Assembly (NCBI RefSeq): GCF_011752625.1
Contig: NZ_VWXD01000004.1
Span: forward strand, 620,001-684,000
Direction of reading: 5' to 3'
Origin: Candidatus Pantoea formicae
Lineage (GTDB): Bacteria; Pseudomonadota; Gammaproteobacteria; Enterobacterales; Enterobacteriaceae
DNA: 64,000 bases
Made by a program: the position numbers and the translations under genes. Positions 8,973 through 17,395 of this stretch are shown here, in pieces (position 1 is the stretch's first letter; each line of letters opens with the position of its first letter). The notes below the pieces were generated by a model. The model saw nothing but the letters and a program-made list of their open reading frames with translations. It had not been told where the DNA came from and ran no database searches.

Positions 8973-9758
8973 GTGTCTCGCGCGGAAAAAATTTATCATC
9001 GTCTTATTATCTGGCTGCTGCTGGTTATCCTCGCCGCCCCGCTGCTGGCGACGTTGCTGTATGGCATCTCCACTGACTGGAGTGACACCATTCTGCCGCG
9101 GGGCTTCACCTTGAAGTGGTTGGTCGAGTTATGGAGCGATCCACGCTTCTTAACGGCGCTTGGCCATTCACTGCTGATTTGTTTTGGCGCGCTGCTGTTC
9201 TCGCTAGTGCTGGTGCTGCCTGCAATGTTTGTGATCGCTTACTATTATCCGCGACTGGATGCGGTGATGAACGTGCTGATTCTGATGCCGTTCGCCGTGC
9301 CGCCGGTGGTGTCATCAGTGGGGCTGTTACAGCTTTACTCGTCTTCTCCTTTGATGATTACGGGCACGCCGTGGATCCTCATCGGCTGCTACTTCACCAT
9401 TGCGCTGCCGTTTATCTACCGTGCGATCGCCAACAATATGCAGGCGATTAACCTGAAAGAGCTGATCGACGCTGCTCATCTGCTGGGTGCCAGCACCTGG
9501 CAGGCTGCGCTGTTCGTGGTGCTGCCCAATCTGCGCAAAGGGGTGTTCATCGCCGTGCTGCTCTCCTTCTCTTTCCTGATAGGTGAGTTTGTATTCGCTA
9601 ACCTGCTAGTTGGCACCCGCTATGAAACCTTGCAGGTATATCTCTACAATATGCGCAATGGCAGCGGCCACTTCACCAGCGCGCTGGTGATCTCCTATTT
9701 TGCCGTCGTCCTGCTGGTCACCTGGCTGGCGAATGCCCTCAATCCTGAACGAGGCTGA
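8973..9758 (+). CDS. ABC transporter permease 2
   Basis: This is the second inner-membrane permease of the same importer, 261 residues with about six membrane segments. Its EAA loop is ELIDAAHLLGASTWQAALFV, near residue 168. Translation starts at GTG, with AGGAG (8962-8966) at proper spacing. The preceding gene ends at 8969 and the ATPase begins 2 bp after this one. It probably forms the membrane heterodimer with permease 1. Confidence 0.88.
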   Translation: MSRAEKIYHRLIIWLLLVILAAPLLATLLYGISTDWSDTILPRGFTLKWLVELWSDPRFLTALGHSLLICFGALLFSLVLVLPAMFVIAYYYPRLDAVMNVLILMPFAVPPVVSSVGLLQLYSSSPLMITGTPWILIGCYFTIALPFIYRAIANNMQAINLKELIDAAHLLGASTWQAALFVVLPNLRKGVFIAVLLSFSFLIGEFVFANLLVGTRYETLQVYLYNMRNGSGHFTSALVISYFAVVLLVTWLANALNPERG

Positions 9759-9760
9759 CC

Positions 9761-10753
9761 ATGAGTTACCTGAATGTCACCCAACTGAATAAAAGCTACG
9801 GCCCGACCAGCATCTTTGAAAATATCGATTTTAGTGCCGACGAAGGCGAGTTTGTTACCCTGCTCGGCCCCAGTGGCTGCGGGAAATCGACCCTGCTGCG
9901 CTGCATTGCTGGATTAACCGATGTCGACAGTGGAAAAATTCTGCTGCAGGGCCAGGATATTGTTCCGCTGCCACCTCAGAAGCGCACCATCGGCATGGTG
10001 TTCCAGAGCTATGCGCTGTTCCCGAACATGACGGTGGAGAAGAACGTGGCGTTTGGGCTGAAAATGCAAAAACTGGCAGGCGGTGATATTCAGAAACGGG
10101 TCATGGACGCGCTGGCGCTGGTTGAACTGACTGATTTTGCCCGCCGCTATCCACATCAACTTTCTGGCGGCCAATGCCAACGCGTAGCCCTTGCCCGCTC
10201 GCTGGTAACACGGCCCCGTCTGCTGCTGCTGGATGAACCGCTATCCGCGCTGGATGCGCGTATTCGTCGCCATCTTCGTGAGCAAATCCGCCATATTCAG
10301 CAAGAACTCAAGCTCACTACGATTTTCGTCACCCACGATCAGGAAGAGGCGCTGACACTGTCAGACCGTATCGTGCTGATGAACCGTGGCAAAATCGTGC
10401 AAAACGGTAACGCTGAAGCCTTGTATACCCAGCCCGCCGATCTGTTCGCCGCCGGATTTATCGGTAACTACAATTTGTTGAGTGCCGAACAAGCCGCGCA
10501 ACTCACCGGCCAGACCTTCAGCGGCCAGGTGGCGATTCGCCCTGAATCGATCCGCCTAAGTACGCCACAAGAGGGTATCCCGGCCACTATCCTTAGCCAC
10601 AGCCTGCTCGGTAACGTCATTCGCTATCGCGTATTGGCCAATAGCGTTGAGCTGTCGGTGGATGTATTGAACCGAAGCGTAGCGGATTTGCACCCTAATG
10701 GCATGCAAATTGGTCTACAGTTAGAGATGTCGACGTTGCGCCAGGTCGCTTAA
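9761..10753 (+). CDS. ABC transporter ATP-binding protein
   Basis: This is the cytoplasmic ATPase of the importer, 330 residues, of the PotA/FbpC type. Walker [10 protein letters not shown] lies at residues 36-44, followed by the Q-loop MVFQSYALF, the signature LSGGQCQRVALARS, Walker B LLLLDEPLSALD and the H-loop FVTHDQEEA. About 90 C-terminal residues form a regulatory TOBE-like domain (FSGQVAIRPESIRL). The Cys after LSGGQ, where Gln or Arg is usual, is a small peculiarity. It is the last gene of the operon and is followed by two GC-rich hairpins. Confidence 0.9.
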   Translation: MSYLNVTQLNKSYGPTSIFENIDFSADEGEFVTLLGPSGCGKSTLLRCIAGLTDVDSGKILLQGQDIVPLPPQKRTIGMVFQSYALFPNMTVEKNVAFGLKMQKLAGGDIQKRVMDALALVELTDFARRYPHQLSGGQCQRVALARSLVTRPRLLLLDEPLSALDARIRRHLREQIRHIQQELKLTTIFVTHDQEEALTLSDRIVLMNRGKIVQNGNAEALYTQPADLFAAGFIGNYNLLSAEQAAQLTGQTFSGQVAIRPESIRLSTPQEGIPATILSHSLLGNVIRYRVLANSVELSVDVLNRSVADLHPNGMQIGLQLEMSTLRQVA

Positions 10754-10822
10754 TTTTAACAAGAAATTGGCAACGCAACGCGGCGGCATCCTGTTCCAAT
10801 GCAGCCCTGTTGTCGTTGTAAG

Positions 10823-10864
10823 AATGGCCTTCGCGCCATTCAGCGGGCGCCTTCAGGCGCGCCC
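10823..10864 (+). terminator. Two adjacent hairpins after the ABC operon
   Basis: AATGGC-cttc-GCGCCATT (10823-10840) and GGGCGC...GCGCCC (10845-10864) lie between the ATPase gene and yjbB. No U-tract follows, so factor-independent termination is uncertain. They may stabilise the 3' end or be degenerate repeats. Confidence 0.4.
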
Positions 10865-10922
10865 TCACCCTTCGGCGGACAGTGGGTACGATTAAATCCT
10901 GAAGGATGAGGAATCGTCTGAC

Positions 10923-12548
10923 GTGTTAACCCTACTAAACCTCTTGTCTGCCGTGGCGTTGCTGGTGTGGGGCACGCACATCGTGCGTACTGGCATCATG
11001 CGTGTCTACGGCGCCGATCTGCGGCGCATTCTCAGCCGCAGCGTAGAAAAGAAACCCATGGCGTTTCTCGCCGGGATTGGCGTCACCGCGCTGGTGCAAA
11101 GCAGCAACGCCACCACCTTACTCGTCACCTCCTTTGTTGCCCAAAATCTGGTTAGTCTCACGCCAGCGCTGATTGTGGTCCTCGGTGCTGATGTCGGTAC
11201 CGCCATCATGGCGCGTATTCTGACCTTCGATCTCTCCTGGCTGTCACCGCTCTTTATCTTCTTTGGCGTGGTGTTCTTCCTCAGCCGCAAACAGACGCGC
11301 GCCGGACAAATGGGGCGTGCTGCCATTGGCCTCGGCTTAATTCTGTTAGCGCTACAGCTGATCGTGGCCGCTGCTAAACCGATTACCCAGGCGGCGGGTT
11401 TACAGGTGCTTTTCTCCACGCTAACCGGCGATGTCATGCTGGATGCACTAATTGGCGCGGTATTCGCCATCATCAGCTACTCAAGCCTTGCGGCAGTGCT
11501 GATTACCGCCACCTTGACCGCCGCAGATGTGATTTCATTCAAAGTCGCACTTTGCCTGGTTATTGGCGCCAACCTCGGCAGTGGCTTACTGGCGATGATC
11601 AACGCCAGCGGTTCTAACGCGGCAGGCAAACGTGTGGCGCTCGGCAGTTTGCTGTTCAAGCTGATTGGCAGCCTGGCGATCCTGCCGCTGGTGAATTATG
11701 TTGCCGATCTCCTCGACAAAATGCCGGTAGACGATGAAGAACTGGTGATCTTCTTCCACGTGTTTTACAACCTGATCCGCTGTCTGATTATGGTGCCCTT
11801 CGCCGAGCCTATGGCGCGTTTGTGCCGCCGCATGATTACCGACGATCCTGAAACCGATCTCCATTTGCGGCCCAAACATCTCGACAGAAGCGCCCTGGAC
11901 ACGCCTGCACTGGCGCTGGCCAACGCCGCGCGCGAAACCCTACGCATTGGCGATGTGGTTGAGCAGATGATGGAGTCATTCAACAAAGTGGTGCATGGCG
12001 AACTGCGAGAAGAGCGCGCAGTGCGGCGATTAGATGATGATGTCGATGTTTTGTACACCGCCATTAAGCTCTATCTGGCGCGTATGCCAAAAGAGGATCT
12101 GGCCGAAGAGGATTCGCGGCGCTGGGCCGAGGTTATCGAGATGGCACTCAACCTTGAGCAGGCGGGCGATATTATCGAACGCATGTGTGCGGACGTGGCG
12201 GTGAAATCGCTGAACGCCCGTCGGGCATTTTCCCCCGAAGGGCTGGAAGAGCTGAACACATTGCAGGAGCAGGTACTCAACAATCTGCGCCTCAGTTTGT
12301 CGGTGTTTCTGTCGAAAGATATCCCAAGCGCGCGCCGACTACGCCGCTCCAAACACCGTTTTCGCATCCTGATTCGCCGTTTCTCACACGCTCACGTCGA
12401 GCGCCTGCATCAGAAGAATGTGCAGAGCATCGAAACCAGCTCCCTGCATTTAGGGTTGCTAGGAGATATGAAGCGTCTGAACTCGCTGTTCTGTGCGGTG
12501 GCGTATACGGTGCTGGATCAGCCAGATGATGAGCGAGATGAAGACTGA
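10923..12548 (+). CDS. yjbB: Na/Pi cotransporter family protein YjbB
   Basis: YjbB is an inner-membrane protein of the Na/Pi cotransporter family (PF02690) fused to a PhoU-like helical domain. E. coli YjbB has been linked to phosphate export. The two inverted cotransporter repeats are clear: GVTALVQSSNATTLLVTSFV (about 55-75) and FAIISYSSLAAVLITATLTA (about 180-200). Residues 340-530 form the PhoU-like region (NAARETLRIGDVVEQMMESF). The 541 residues compare with 543 in E. coli. Translation starts at GTG, with GGATGAGG upstream. It lies next to the Pho-boxed uptake locus, which fits phosphate homeostasis; in E. coli it lies beside metH instead. Confidence 0.94.
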   Translation: MLTLLNLLSAVALLVWGTHIVRTGIMRVYGADLRRILSRSVEKKPMAFLAGIGVTALVQSSNATTLLVTSFVAQNLVSLTPALIVVLGADVGTAIMARILTFDLSWLSPLFIFFGVVFFLSRKQTRAGQMGRAAIGLGLILLALQLIVAAAKPITQAAGLQVLFSTLTGDVMLDALIGAVFAIISYSSLAAVLITATLTAADVISFKVALCLVIGANLGSGLLAMINASGSNAAGKRVALGSLLFKLIGSLAILPLVNYVADLLDKMPVDDEELVIFFHVFYNLIRCLIMVPFAEPMARLCRRMITDDPETDLHLRPKHLDRSALDTPALALANAARETLRIGDVVEQMMESFNKVVHGELREERAVRRLDDDVDVLYTAIKLYLARMPKEDLAEEDSRRWAEVIEMALNLEQAGDIIERMCADVAVKSLNARRAFSPEGLEELNTLQEQVLNNLRLSLSVFLSKDIPSARRLRRSKHRFRILIRRFSHAHVERLHQKNVQSIETSSLHLGLLGDMKRLNSLFCAVAYTVLDQPDDERDED

Positions 12549-12554
12549 CTGCCA

Positions 12555-12624
12555 AGTCGCCATTTATGGCGACCCTACAAGACGGAAATATGTGGGTTTT
12601 GTAGGGTGCGCATTCATGCGCACC
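12555..12624. repeat. BIME-like pair of REP palindromes
   Basis: The palindrome GTCGCCATTTATGGCGAC followed by CTAC is separated by about 20 bp from GTAG followed by GGTGCGCATTCATGCGCACC. It has the same architecture and nearly the same sequence as the element at 7235-7296. It lies between the convergent ends of yjbB and gntU, where it may also act as a bidirectional 3' boundary. Confidence 0.8.
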
Positions 12625-12633
12625 TGGAAAATA

Positions 12634-13974
12634 TTACGACAGCAAACTGAACGCGATCATACCGACAATCGCACCCGTGGTACCTAAGATGGTTTCCATC
12701 AGCGTCCAGGTCTTCAACGTTTCACCTTCCGTTGCTCCCGTGAAACGGCCAAACAGCCAGAAACCGGCATCGTTGACGTGGCTGATAATGATGGAGCCAC
12801 CCCCGATACAAATCGACAGCGCCGCCAGCTGCGCGCCGCTGTAGTGCAGCGGTTCAATCACCGGCATCACTAAACCGACCGTGGTTAAACAGGCTACCGT
12901 CGCCGATCCCTGAATCACACGGATCGCACCGGAAAGGATGAAGCACGCCAGCGCAATCGGCATACCGGCACCGGTCAGCGCGTGTCCCAATACCGGGCCG
13001 ACGCCAGAATCCACCAGCACCTGCTTGAACACACCACCCGCACCGATCACTAGCAGAATAATGCCTGCCGGTTGCAGCGCACTGCCGCACACCTGCATCA
13101 CCTTCTCTTTGTCCATGCCCTGGCGATAAGCCAGACCGTAGATCGCCACCAGGCACGCCAGCAGGATCGCCGTGAACGGATGGCCGATAAATTCCAGCCA
13201 CTCATAAAGACGTGAATCGGGTGTGGTGAAGCGCGCACCAATGGTTTTCAGGCCCACCAGCAGTAGCGGGAACAAAATCAACGCCAGGCTGAAGCCAAAC
13301 GACGGCAGTTTGCCCTCTTCCACGTCCGGTTGATGGTCTTCGGGAGGCGCACTGAAATTGACATGGCGAGCAATAAAGCTGCCAAACAGCGGACCAGCAA
13401 TCAGCATGCCGGGAATGGCGGCACACAGGCCCAGCAGGATCATCCAGCCAAAGTCCGCGTGCATCTGGGAAGCCAGCAGCATCGGCGCCGGTCCCGGCAG
13501 CAGAAACGCCGCTGAGGCCGCCACACCGGCAAACAGTGGAATGACCAACTTCACTAAGTTGCCATTGGTACGACGCGCCACGGCAAAAGCAATGCTGATC
13601 AGTAAGACCACCGCCACTTCAAAGAACAGCGGCAGCGCGCAGATCAATCCGGCAATCCCCATCGCGTAGTGCGCCCGGTTTTCACCAAAGGCTTTCAGCA
13701 TGCGGATAGCAATCTGATCGACCGCGCCGGTTTCATGTAGAATTTTGCCGAACATCGCGCCCAATGCCACCACGATGGCGAGAAATCCGAGCGTTCCGCC
13801 CATGCCTTTTTGCATGGTATCGGCAATTTTATCCAGCGGCATGCCAGAGAAAAGACCGGCACCAATCGAGACTAACATCAGGGCGACAAAGGCGTGCATA
13901 CGTGCTTTCATCACCAAAAACAGCAGCAGCAGGACAGAGCCTGCTGCGGTTAACACCAACGTTGCGGTACTCAT
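12634..13974 (-). CDS. gntU: Gluconate transporter, low-affinity GntU type
   Basis: GntU is an inner-membrane gluconate:H+ symporter of the GntP family with about 12-14 membrane segments. Of the E. coli paralogues it matches GntU best, for example LFSGMPLDKIADTMQKGMGG, ETGAVDQIA and SHVNDAGFWLF. The ATG at 13974 gives 446 residues, the E. coli length; a GTG one codon earlier is possible. It starts 2 bp after gntK, so gluconate entry and phosphorylation are coupled. Expression should follow GntR through the operator upstream of gntK. Confidence 0.94.
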   Translation of the reverse strand: MSTATLVLTAAGSVLLLLFLVMKARMHAFVALMLVSIGAGLFSGMPLDKIADTMQKGMGGTLGFLAIVVALGAMFGKILHETGAVDQIAIRMLKAFGENRAHYAMGIAGLICALPLFFEVAVVLLISIAFAVARRTNGNLVKLVIPLFAGVAASAAFLLPGPAPMLLASQMHADFGWMILLGLCAAIPGMLIAGPLFGSFIARHVNFSAPPEDHQPDVEEGKLPSFGFSLALILFPLLLVGLKTIGARFTTPDSRLYEWLEFIGHPFTAILLACLVAIYGLAYRQGMDKEKVMQVCGSALQPAGIILLVIGAGGVFKQVLVDSGVGPVLGHALTGAGMPIALACFILSGAIRVIQGSATVACLTTVGLVMPVIEPLHYSGAQLAALSICIGGGSIIISHVNDAGFWLFGRFTGATEGETLKTWTLMETILGTTGAIVGMIAFSLLS

Positions 13975-13976
13975 CA

Positions 13977-14513
13977 CTAACCCTTGTTGATTGCTTCCTC
14001 AATGGTCGCAACCGTGGCCGCAACGACTTCATCCAGTGAATGATTAATATCAACCACCAGTACATCGGGCTCGTCTGCCCCAGGTTCTTGCAAGGTTTCA
14101 AACTGCGTGACCAGCATCTGTGGCTTAAAGAAGTGACCTTTACGCGCTTTCAGACGGGACTCGATGGTTTCGAAATCACCCTTCAGATAGATGAATTTCA
14201 GGTTCTCGTTGCCCTGGCGCAGGATATCGCGATAGGACTTTTTCAGCGCCGAGCAGACGATAATCGACACAGCTTGGGTGCGCTGCATCGCAAACGCCGC
14301 ATCATTCAATGCCTGCAACCACGGCTGACGATCGTTATCGTCCAGTGGATGGCCATCGGCCATTTTCATGATGTTGCTACGCGGATGGAGGAAGTCGCCA
14401 TCGAGAAAGGCGCTGCTCAACTGATGGGAAACCTGATTAGCGACGGCAGACTTTCCGCTGCCGGATACGCCCATCAGGATAAAGACGTGGTGCGATGGAG
14501 ATGGCGTTGTCAT
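13977..14513 (-). CDS. gntK: Gluconokinase
   Basis: GntK is a cytosolic, thermoresistant-type gluconokinase. It makes 6-phosphogluconate, the entry point to the Entner-Doudoroff and pentose phosphate routes. The P-loop GVSGSGKS is at residues 15-22, followed by FLDGDFLHPRSNI, CSALKKSYRDILR and LKGDFETIESRLKARKGHFF. Starting at the ATG at 14513 gives 178 residues (E. coli 175). A longer frame to 14558 would run through the GntR operator. It is the first gene of gntKU. Confidence 0.95.
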   Translation of the reverse strand: MTTPSPSHHVFILMGVSGSGKSAVANQVSHQLSSAFLDGDFLHPRSNIMKMADGHPLDDNDRQPWLQALNDAAFAMQRTQAVSIIVCSALKKSYRDILRQGNENLKFIYLKGDFETIESRLKARKGHFFKPQMLVTQFETLQEPGADEPDVLVVDINHSLDEVVAATVATIEEAINKG

Positions 14514-14543
14514 TGTTTTGCGCTCCGGCAGTTCATCTGCCAA

Positions 14544-14557
14544 TGTTACCGATAACA
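14544..14557. promoter_or_regulatory. GntR operator
   Basis: The palindrome TGTTACCGATAACA lies 30 bp upstream of gntK and fits the TGTTA-N4-TAACA form of gluconate-repressor sites. Binding of GntR without gluconate would block gntKU transcription. Confidence 0.82.
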
Positions 14558-14653
14558 AATTTGATTGCCATTGTCGGAGCCAGTAAGAAGGCTGGCAACC
14601 CTTGTTAGCCGGAAAAGCACGAAAGTGTGAACTGACTCAAAAAATCGCCAAAA

Positions 14654-15649
14654 TCAGATGCTGCCACCTTCGGCAATTTCGAACCCGACATCCAGCGGCT
14701 GGGTCACGCTATCATCGCCGCCAATCCGCGCCAGTAGCATTGCCGCCGATTCACGTCCCATGCGCTCACGGGGCGTTAACACCGTGGCCAGACGTGGCGT
14801 CACCACTTGGGTAATATCATGGCCATGGAAACCGGCAATCGCCATTTGCTCTGGCACGCTCAGTCCCTGACGCTGACACTCAAACATCGCACCGACCGCC
14901 AGGTCATCATTGGTACAGAACAGGCTGTCGGTCTCGGGATAGCGCTTTTGCGCCTCACGCAGCAGCTGTGCACCGGCACTGAATGACGAGGCATCTTCCA
15001 TCATTACGCTATGCGGTATTAACCCTGCTTCACGCATCGCTTTCTCATACCCCTGCTGTTTTTGCAGAGTACGTTCATCAAGGCGCGCGCCAAGGTAAAC
15101 GGTGTGACGATGACCCTTTTTCAGAATAGCATGCGTCATCTGACGTGCGGCTTCGACGTTATCGAAGCCCACTGCCATATCAAGGCACGGCGTGACGGAA
15201 TCCATCATTTCAATCACCGGGATGCCCGCCACTTCCAGCATGCGTAACGTGCCCGGCGTGTGTGTACGTTCAGTAAGGATCACCCCATCGATATTCCAGC
15301 CCAACAGCGATCGCAACTGCAGCTCTTCTTTCTGTGCGTTGTAGCCGAAGTGCGCCACCAGCGTTTGATAACCGGCTTCATCGGTTACGGTTTCGATACC
15401 GCGTAATACGTCAGCGAAAACCTGGTTGGTGAGCGAGGGAAGCAAGACACCAATCGCGCGACTGGTGGCATTTGAGAGCATATCGGGGGCGCGGTTAGGG
15501 ATATAGCCGAGTTCATCGAGTGCCACGGCGATTTTGTCGCGCAGCGCCACGGAGACCTGATCGGGATTACGCAGGTAGCGACTGACGGTCATTTTTGTGA
15601 TGCCGACACGATCGGCAACGTCCTGTAGTACCGGCCTTTTCTTCTTCAT
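14654..15649 (-). CDS. gntR: Gluconate utilisation repressor GntR (LacI family)
   Basis: GntR represses the gluconate genes and is released by gluconate. The LacI-type HTH with hinge helix fills residues 1-60 (VLQDVADRVGITKMTVSRYL). A periplasmic-binding-protein-like effector domain follows, with SRAIGVLLPSLTNQVFADVL, CTNDDLAVGAMFECQRQGLS and MAIAGFHGHDI. The 331 residues are identical in length to E. coli GntR. It lies just upstream of gntK in the same orientation, with an operator in between. It should not be confused with the unrelated GntR superfamily protein at 5211-5909. Confidence 0.95.
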   Translation of the reverse strand: MKKKRPVLQDVADRVGITKMTVSRYLRNPDQVSVALRDKIAVALDELGYIPNRAPDMLSNATSRAIGVLLPSLTNQVFADVLRGIETVTDEAGYQTLVAHFGYNAQKEELQLRSLLGWNIDGVILTERTHTPGTLRMLEVAGIPVIEMMDSVTPCLDMAVGFDNVEAARQMTHAILKKGHRHTVYLGARLDERTLQKQQGYEKAMREAGLIPHSVMMEDASSFSAGAQLLREAQKRYPETDSLFCTNDDLAVGAMFECQRQGLSVPEQMAIAGFHGHDITQVVTPRLATVLTPRERMGRESAAMLLARIGGDDSVTQPLDVGFEIAEGGSI

Positions 15650-15745
15650 CGTATGCGCCTTAGGTCAGAGATACGATGAGTCTATCATTTTTTTGTCATC
15701 ATCAGGCTGTGCGGCGGTAAGCGCCAAAACTGCGCGATGCATTGC

Positions 15746-15777
15746 GCCGCAACCGATCGCATGGAATCGGTCGCGGC
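15746..15777 (-). terminator. Hairpin between yhhW and gntR
   Basis: GCCGC-a-ACCGAT, a loop, then ATCGGT-c-GCGGC: a long stem with one internal mismatch, 20 bp past the yhhW stop. No clear U-tract follows. It may be a terminator for yhhW or an isolated palindromic repeat. Confidence 0.5.
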
Positions 15778-15796
15778 ACCCTTTACAGCACAGAAT

Positions 15797-16492
15797 TTAC
15801 ACCGGCGGCAGATCAAACAGCAGAATCTCTGCATCGCTGTCAGCGGTGATGGTCAGCGCACTCTCATCCCAGATCGCCAGCGCATCGCTGGTGCCAACCT
15901 GTTCGCCATTGACGCTCACCAGGCCTTTCACCACCTGAATCCACACACGACGACCCGCTTCAACAGTCACCGCGTCAGATTCGCCTTCGGCAAACACCCA
16001 GCGCGACAAAGTCATGTCCTGGAACACTTTCAGCGATCCTTCGCGCTCATCCGGTGACAGCACAAACTGGCGACCTTTCACATCCTCGAAGCGGCGCTGC
16101 GCATAGCGCGGCTCAATGCCTTTGCGCTCTGGAATGATCCAAATCTGATACAGATGCAGCGGATCTTTGTCACTGGCGTTGTATTCCGAATGGCGCACAC
16201 CGGTACCGGCGCTCATGATCTGGAACTCGCCTGCTGGGATCTGCTCTTTGTTGCCCATGCTGTCCTGATGTTCCACGGTGCCAGACAGCACATAGGTCAG
16301 GATTTCCATGTCTTTATGCGGATGGGTACCAAAACCCTGGCCGCCATCAATCACATCTTCATTGATAACGCGCAACGCGGAGAAGCCCATAAAATTGGCA
16401 TCGTAATAATCCGCGAAGGAAAAGGTGTGCCAGCTATCGAGCCAACCGTGATTGGCGTGACCGCGTTCTTCAGCTTTGCGTACGTAGATCAT
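15797..16492 (-). CDS. yhhW: Pirin-family quercetin 2,3-dioxygenase YhhW
   Basis: YhhW is a bicupin protein of the pirin family; the E. coli protein shows quercetinase activity in vitro. Metal ligands are seen in the first cupin: THPHKDMEILTY gives two His, and GTGVRHSEYNA gives the third His and the Glu. The ATG at 16492 gives 231 residues, the E. coli length, with AGGAG eight bases upstream. A TTG two codons earlier is less likely. In E. coli yhhW also lies next to gntR. Its physiological substrate is unknown. Confidence 0.93.
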   Translation of the reverse strand: MIYVRKAEERGHANHGWLDSWHTFSFADYYDANFMGFSALRVINEDVIDGGQGFGTHPHKDMEILTYVLSGTVEHQDSMGNKEQIPAGEFQIMSAGTGVRHSEYNASDKDPLHLYQIWIIPERKGIEPRYAQRRFEDVKGRQFVLSPDEREGSLKVFQDMTLSRWVFAEGESDAVTVEAGRRVWIQVVKGLVSVNGEQVGTSDALAIWDESALTITADSDAEILLFDLPPV

Positions 16493-16633
16493 GTTCAATT
16501 CTCCTCAATGTTTTTTACAGTGTGGACCTGAGGTAGATCTATTGATAGCTGAAAAACTTCACGCCTCTGTTCAAAAATGCTGAATGTTTTAACGAGGATT
16601 GCACAGGAGAGATGAAGGAGGTAAATCGCAGGC

Positions 16634-16730
16634 AAAAAAAAAGCCAGCACCCGAGCTGGCTAAGAAACACTGGAAGCAATGTGAGCAATGTCGTGCTTAC
16701 CCGGTATGTCAGGAGACGTTCCCGGTCCGC
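16634..16730 (-). ncRNA. ryhB: RyhB small RNA (Fur-regulated, iron-sparing)
   Basis: RyhB is an Hfq-dependent sRNA of about 90 nt. It represses mRNAs of iron-using proteins when iron is scarce. On the minus strand the conserved core GCACGACATTGCTCACATTG is identical to E. coli RyhB and includes the seed region. It is followed by CTTCCAG, then TTAGCCAGC-tcggGTGCTGGC and nine Ts as terminator. The 5' arm (GCGGACCGGGAACG) has diverged. The start at 16730 is placed by the TATTAT -10 box and Fur box just upstream, as in E. coli. The flanking gene yhhY is also conserved. Termini are estimates, within a few bases. Confidence 0.95.
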
Positions 16731-16732
16731 AT

Positions 16733-16751
16733 GACAATAATAATCATTATC
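16733..16751. promoter_or_regulatory. Fur box over the ryhB promoter
   Basis: GACAATAATAATCATTATC matches the 19-bp Fur consensus at 17 of 19 positions and overlaps the ryhB -10 box (TATTAT on the minus strand). Fe2+-Fur should block ryhB transcription when iron is sufficient. Confidence 0.92.
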
Positions 16752-16856
16752 ATTCGCGTCTGTAAACCCCTTTTGAGAATTATTTTCCATTGACGACTCG
16801 TGAGAATTCCTTGATGTTAAAGGGGATTTTATTCACTTTGCACAAGGAGTCGCTTT

Positions 16857-17348
16857 ATGAGTCAGGTCACTGTTCGTCACGCCACGCCCGAAGATGCCGC
16901 TGCTCTCACCTATCTTTACAGCCAGCAAGAAACCCAGGCCGGCACGCTGCAGCTTCCTTATCAGTCTCCGGTTCTATGGCAGGAACGCCTCAAAGAAAAC
17001 CGTCCAGGCCAATACCGTCTGGTGGCGTGCATTGATGAACAGGTCGTGGGTCAGTTATCGCTGGATGGCATTACGGTGGCACGCCGCCGCCATGCCGCAT
17101 CGATTGGCATGGGCGTTGATCCCGCCTTTCACCGTCGCGGTGTAGGTTCAGCGCTAATGGCGGCGATGATTGACCTGTGTGACAACTGGCTACAGGTGAC
17201 GCGCATTGAGCTAACAGTGTTTGCCGATAACCATAAAGCGATTGGCCTGTATCAAAAGTTTGGCTTTGAAATCGAAGGCACCGCGAAGCGTTTTGCGATG
17301 CGCGACGGCGAGATGATTGATACGCACTACATGGCGCGCTTGAAATAA
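16857..17348 (+). CDS. yhhY: GNAT N-acetyltransferase YhhY (L-amino acid N-acetyltransferase AaaT)
   Basis: YhhY is a single-domain GNAT acetyltransferase of 163 residues. The E. coli protein acetylates some free amino acids, such as Phe and Met. The acetyl-CoA loop is HRRGVGSALM, followed by TRIELTVFADNHKAIGLYQK and a C-terminal GFEIEGTAKRFAMRDGEMID. Identity to E. coli is moderate in the first half and high in the second. It has AAGGAG upstream and sits beside ryhB as in E. coli. A repeat element fills the gap to convergent ggt. Confidence 0.88.
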   Translation: MSQVTVRHATPEDAAALTYLYSQQETQAGTLQLPYQSPVLWQERLKENRPGQYRLVACIDEQVVGQLSLDGITVARRRHAASIGMGVDPAFHRRGVGSALMAAMIDLCDNWLQVTRIELTVFADNHKAIGLYQKFGFEIEGTAKRFAMRDGEMIDTHYMARLK

Positions 17349-17395
17349 CCCTTAAGGTAAGGCCGTCCTGTTAAACAACGCACTGAAGCCAATGA

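Noticed and set aside
16539..16790. 83-codon ORF on the minus strand
   Set aside because: It runs through ryhB, its terminator and its Fur box. There is no recognisable protein and no ribosome site; it is a shadow of the sRNA gene.
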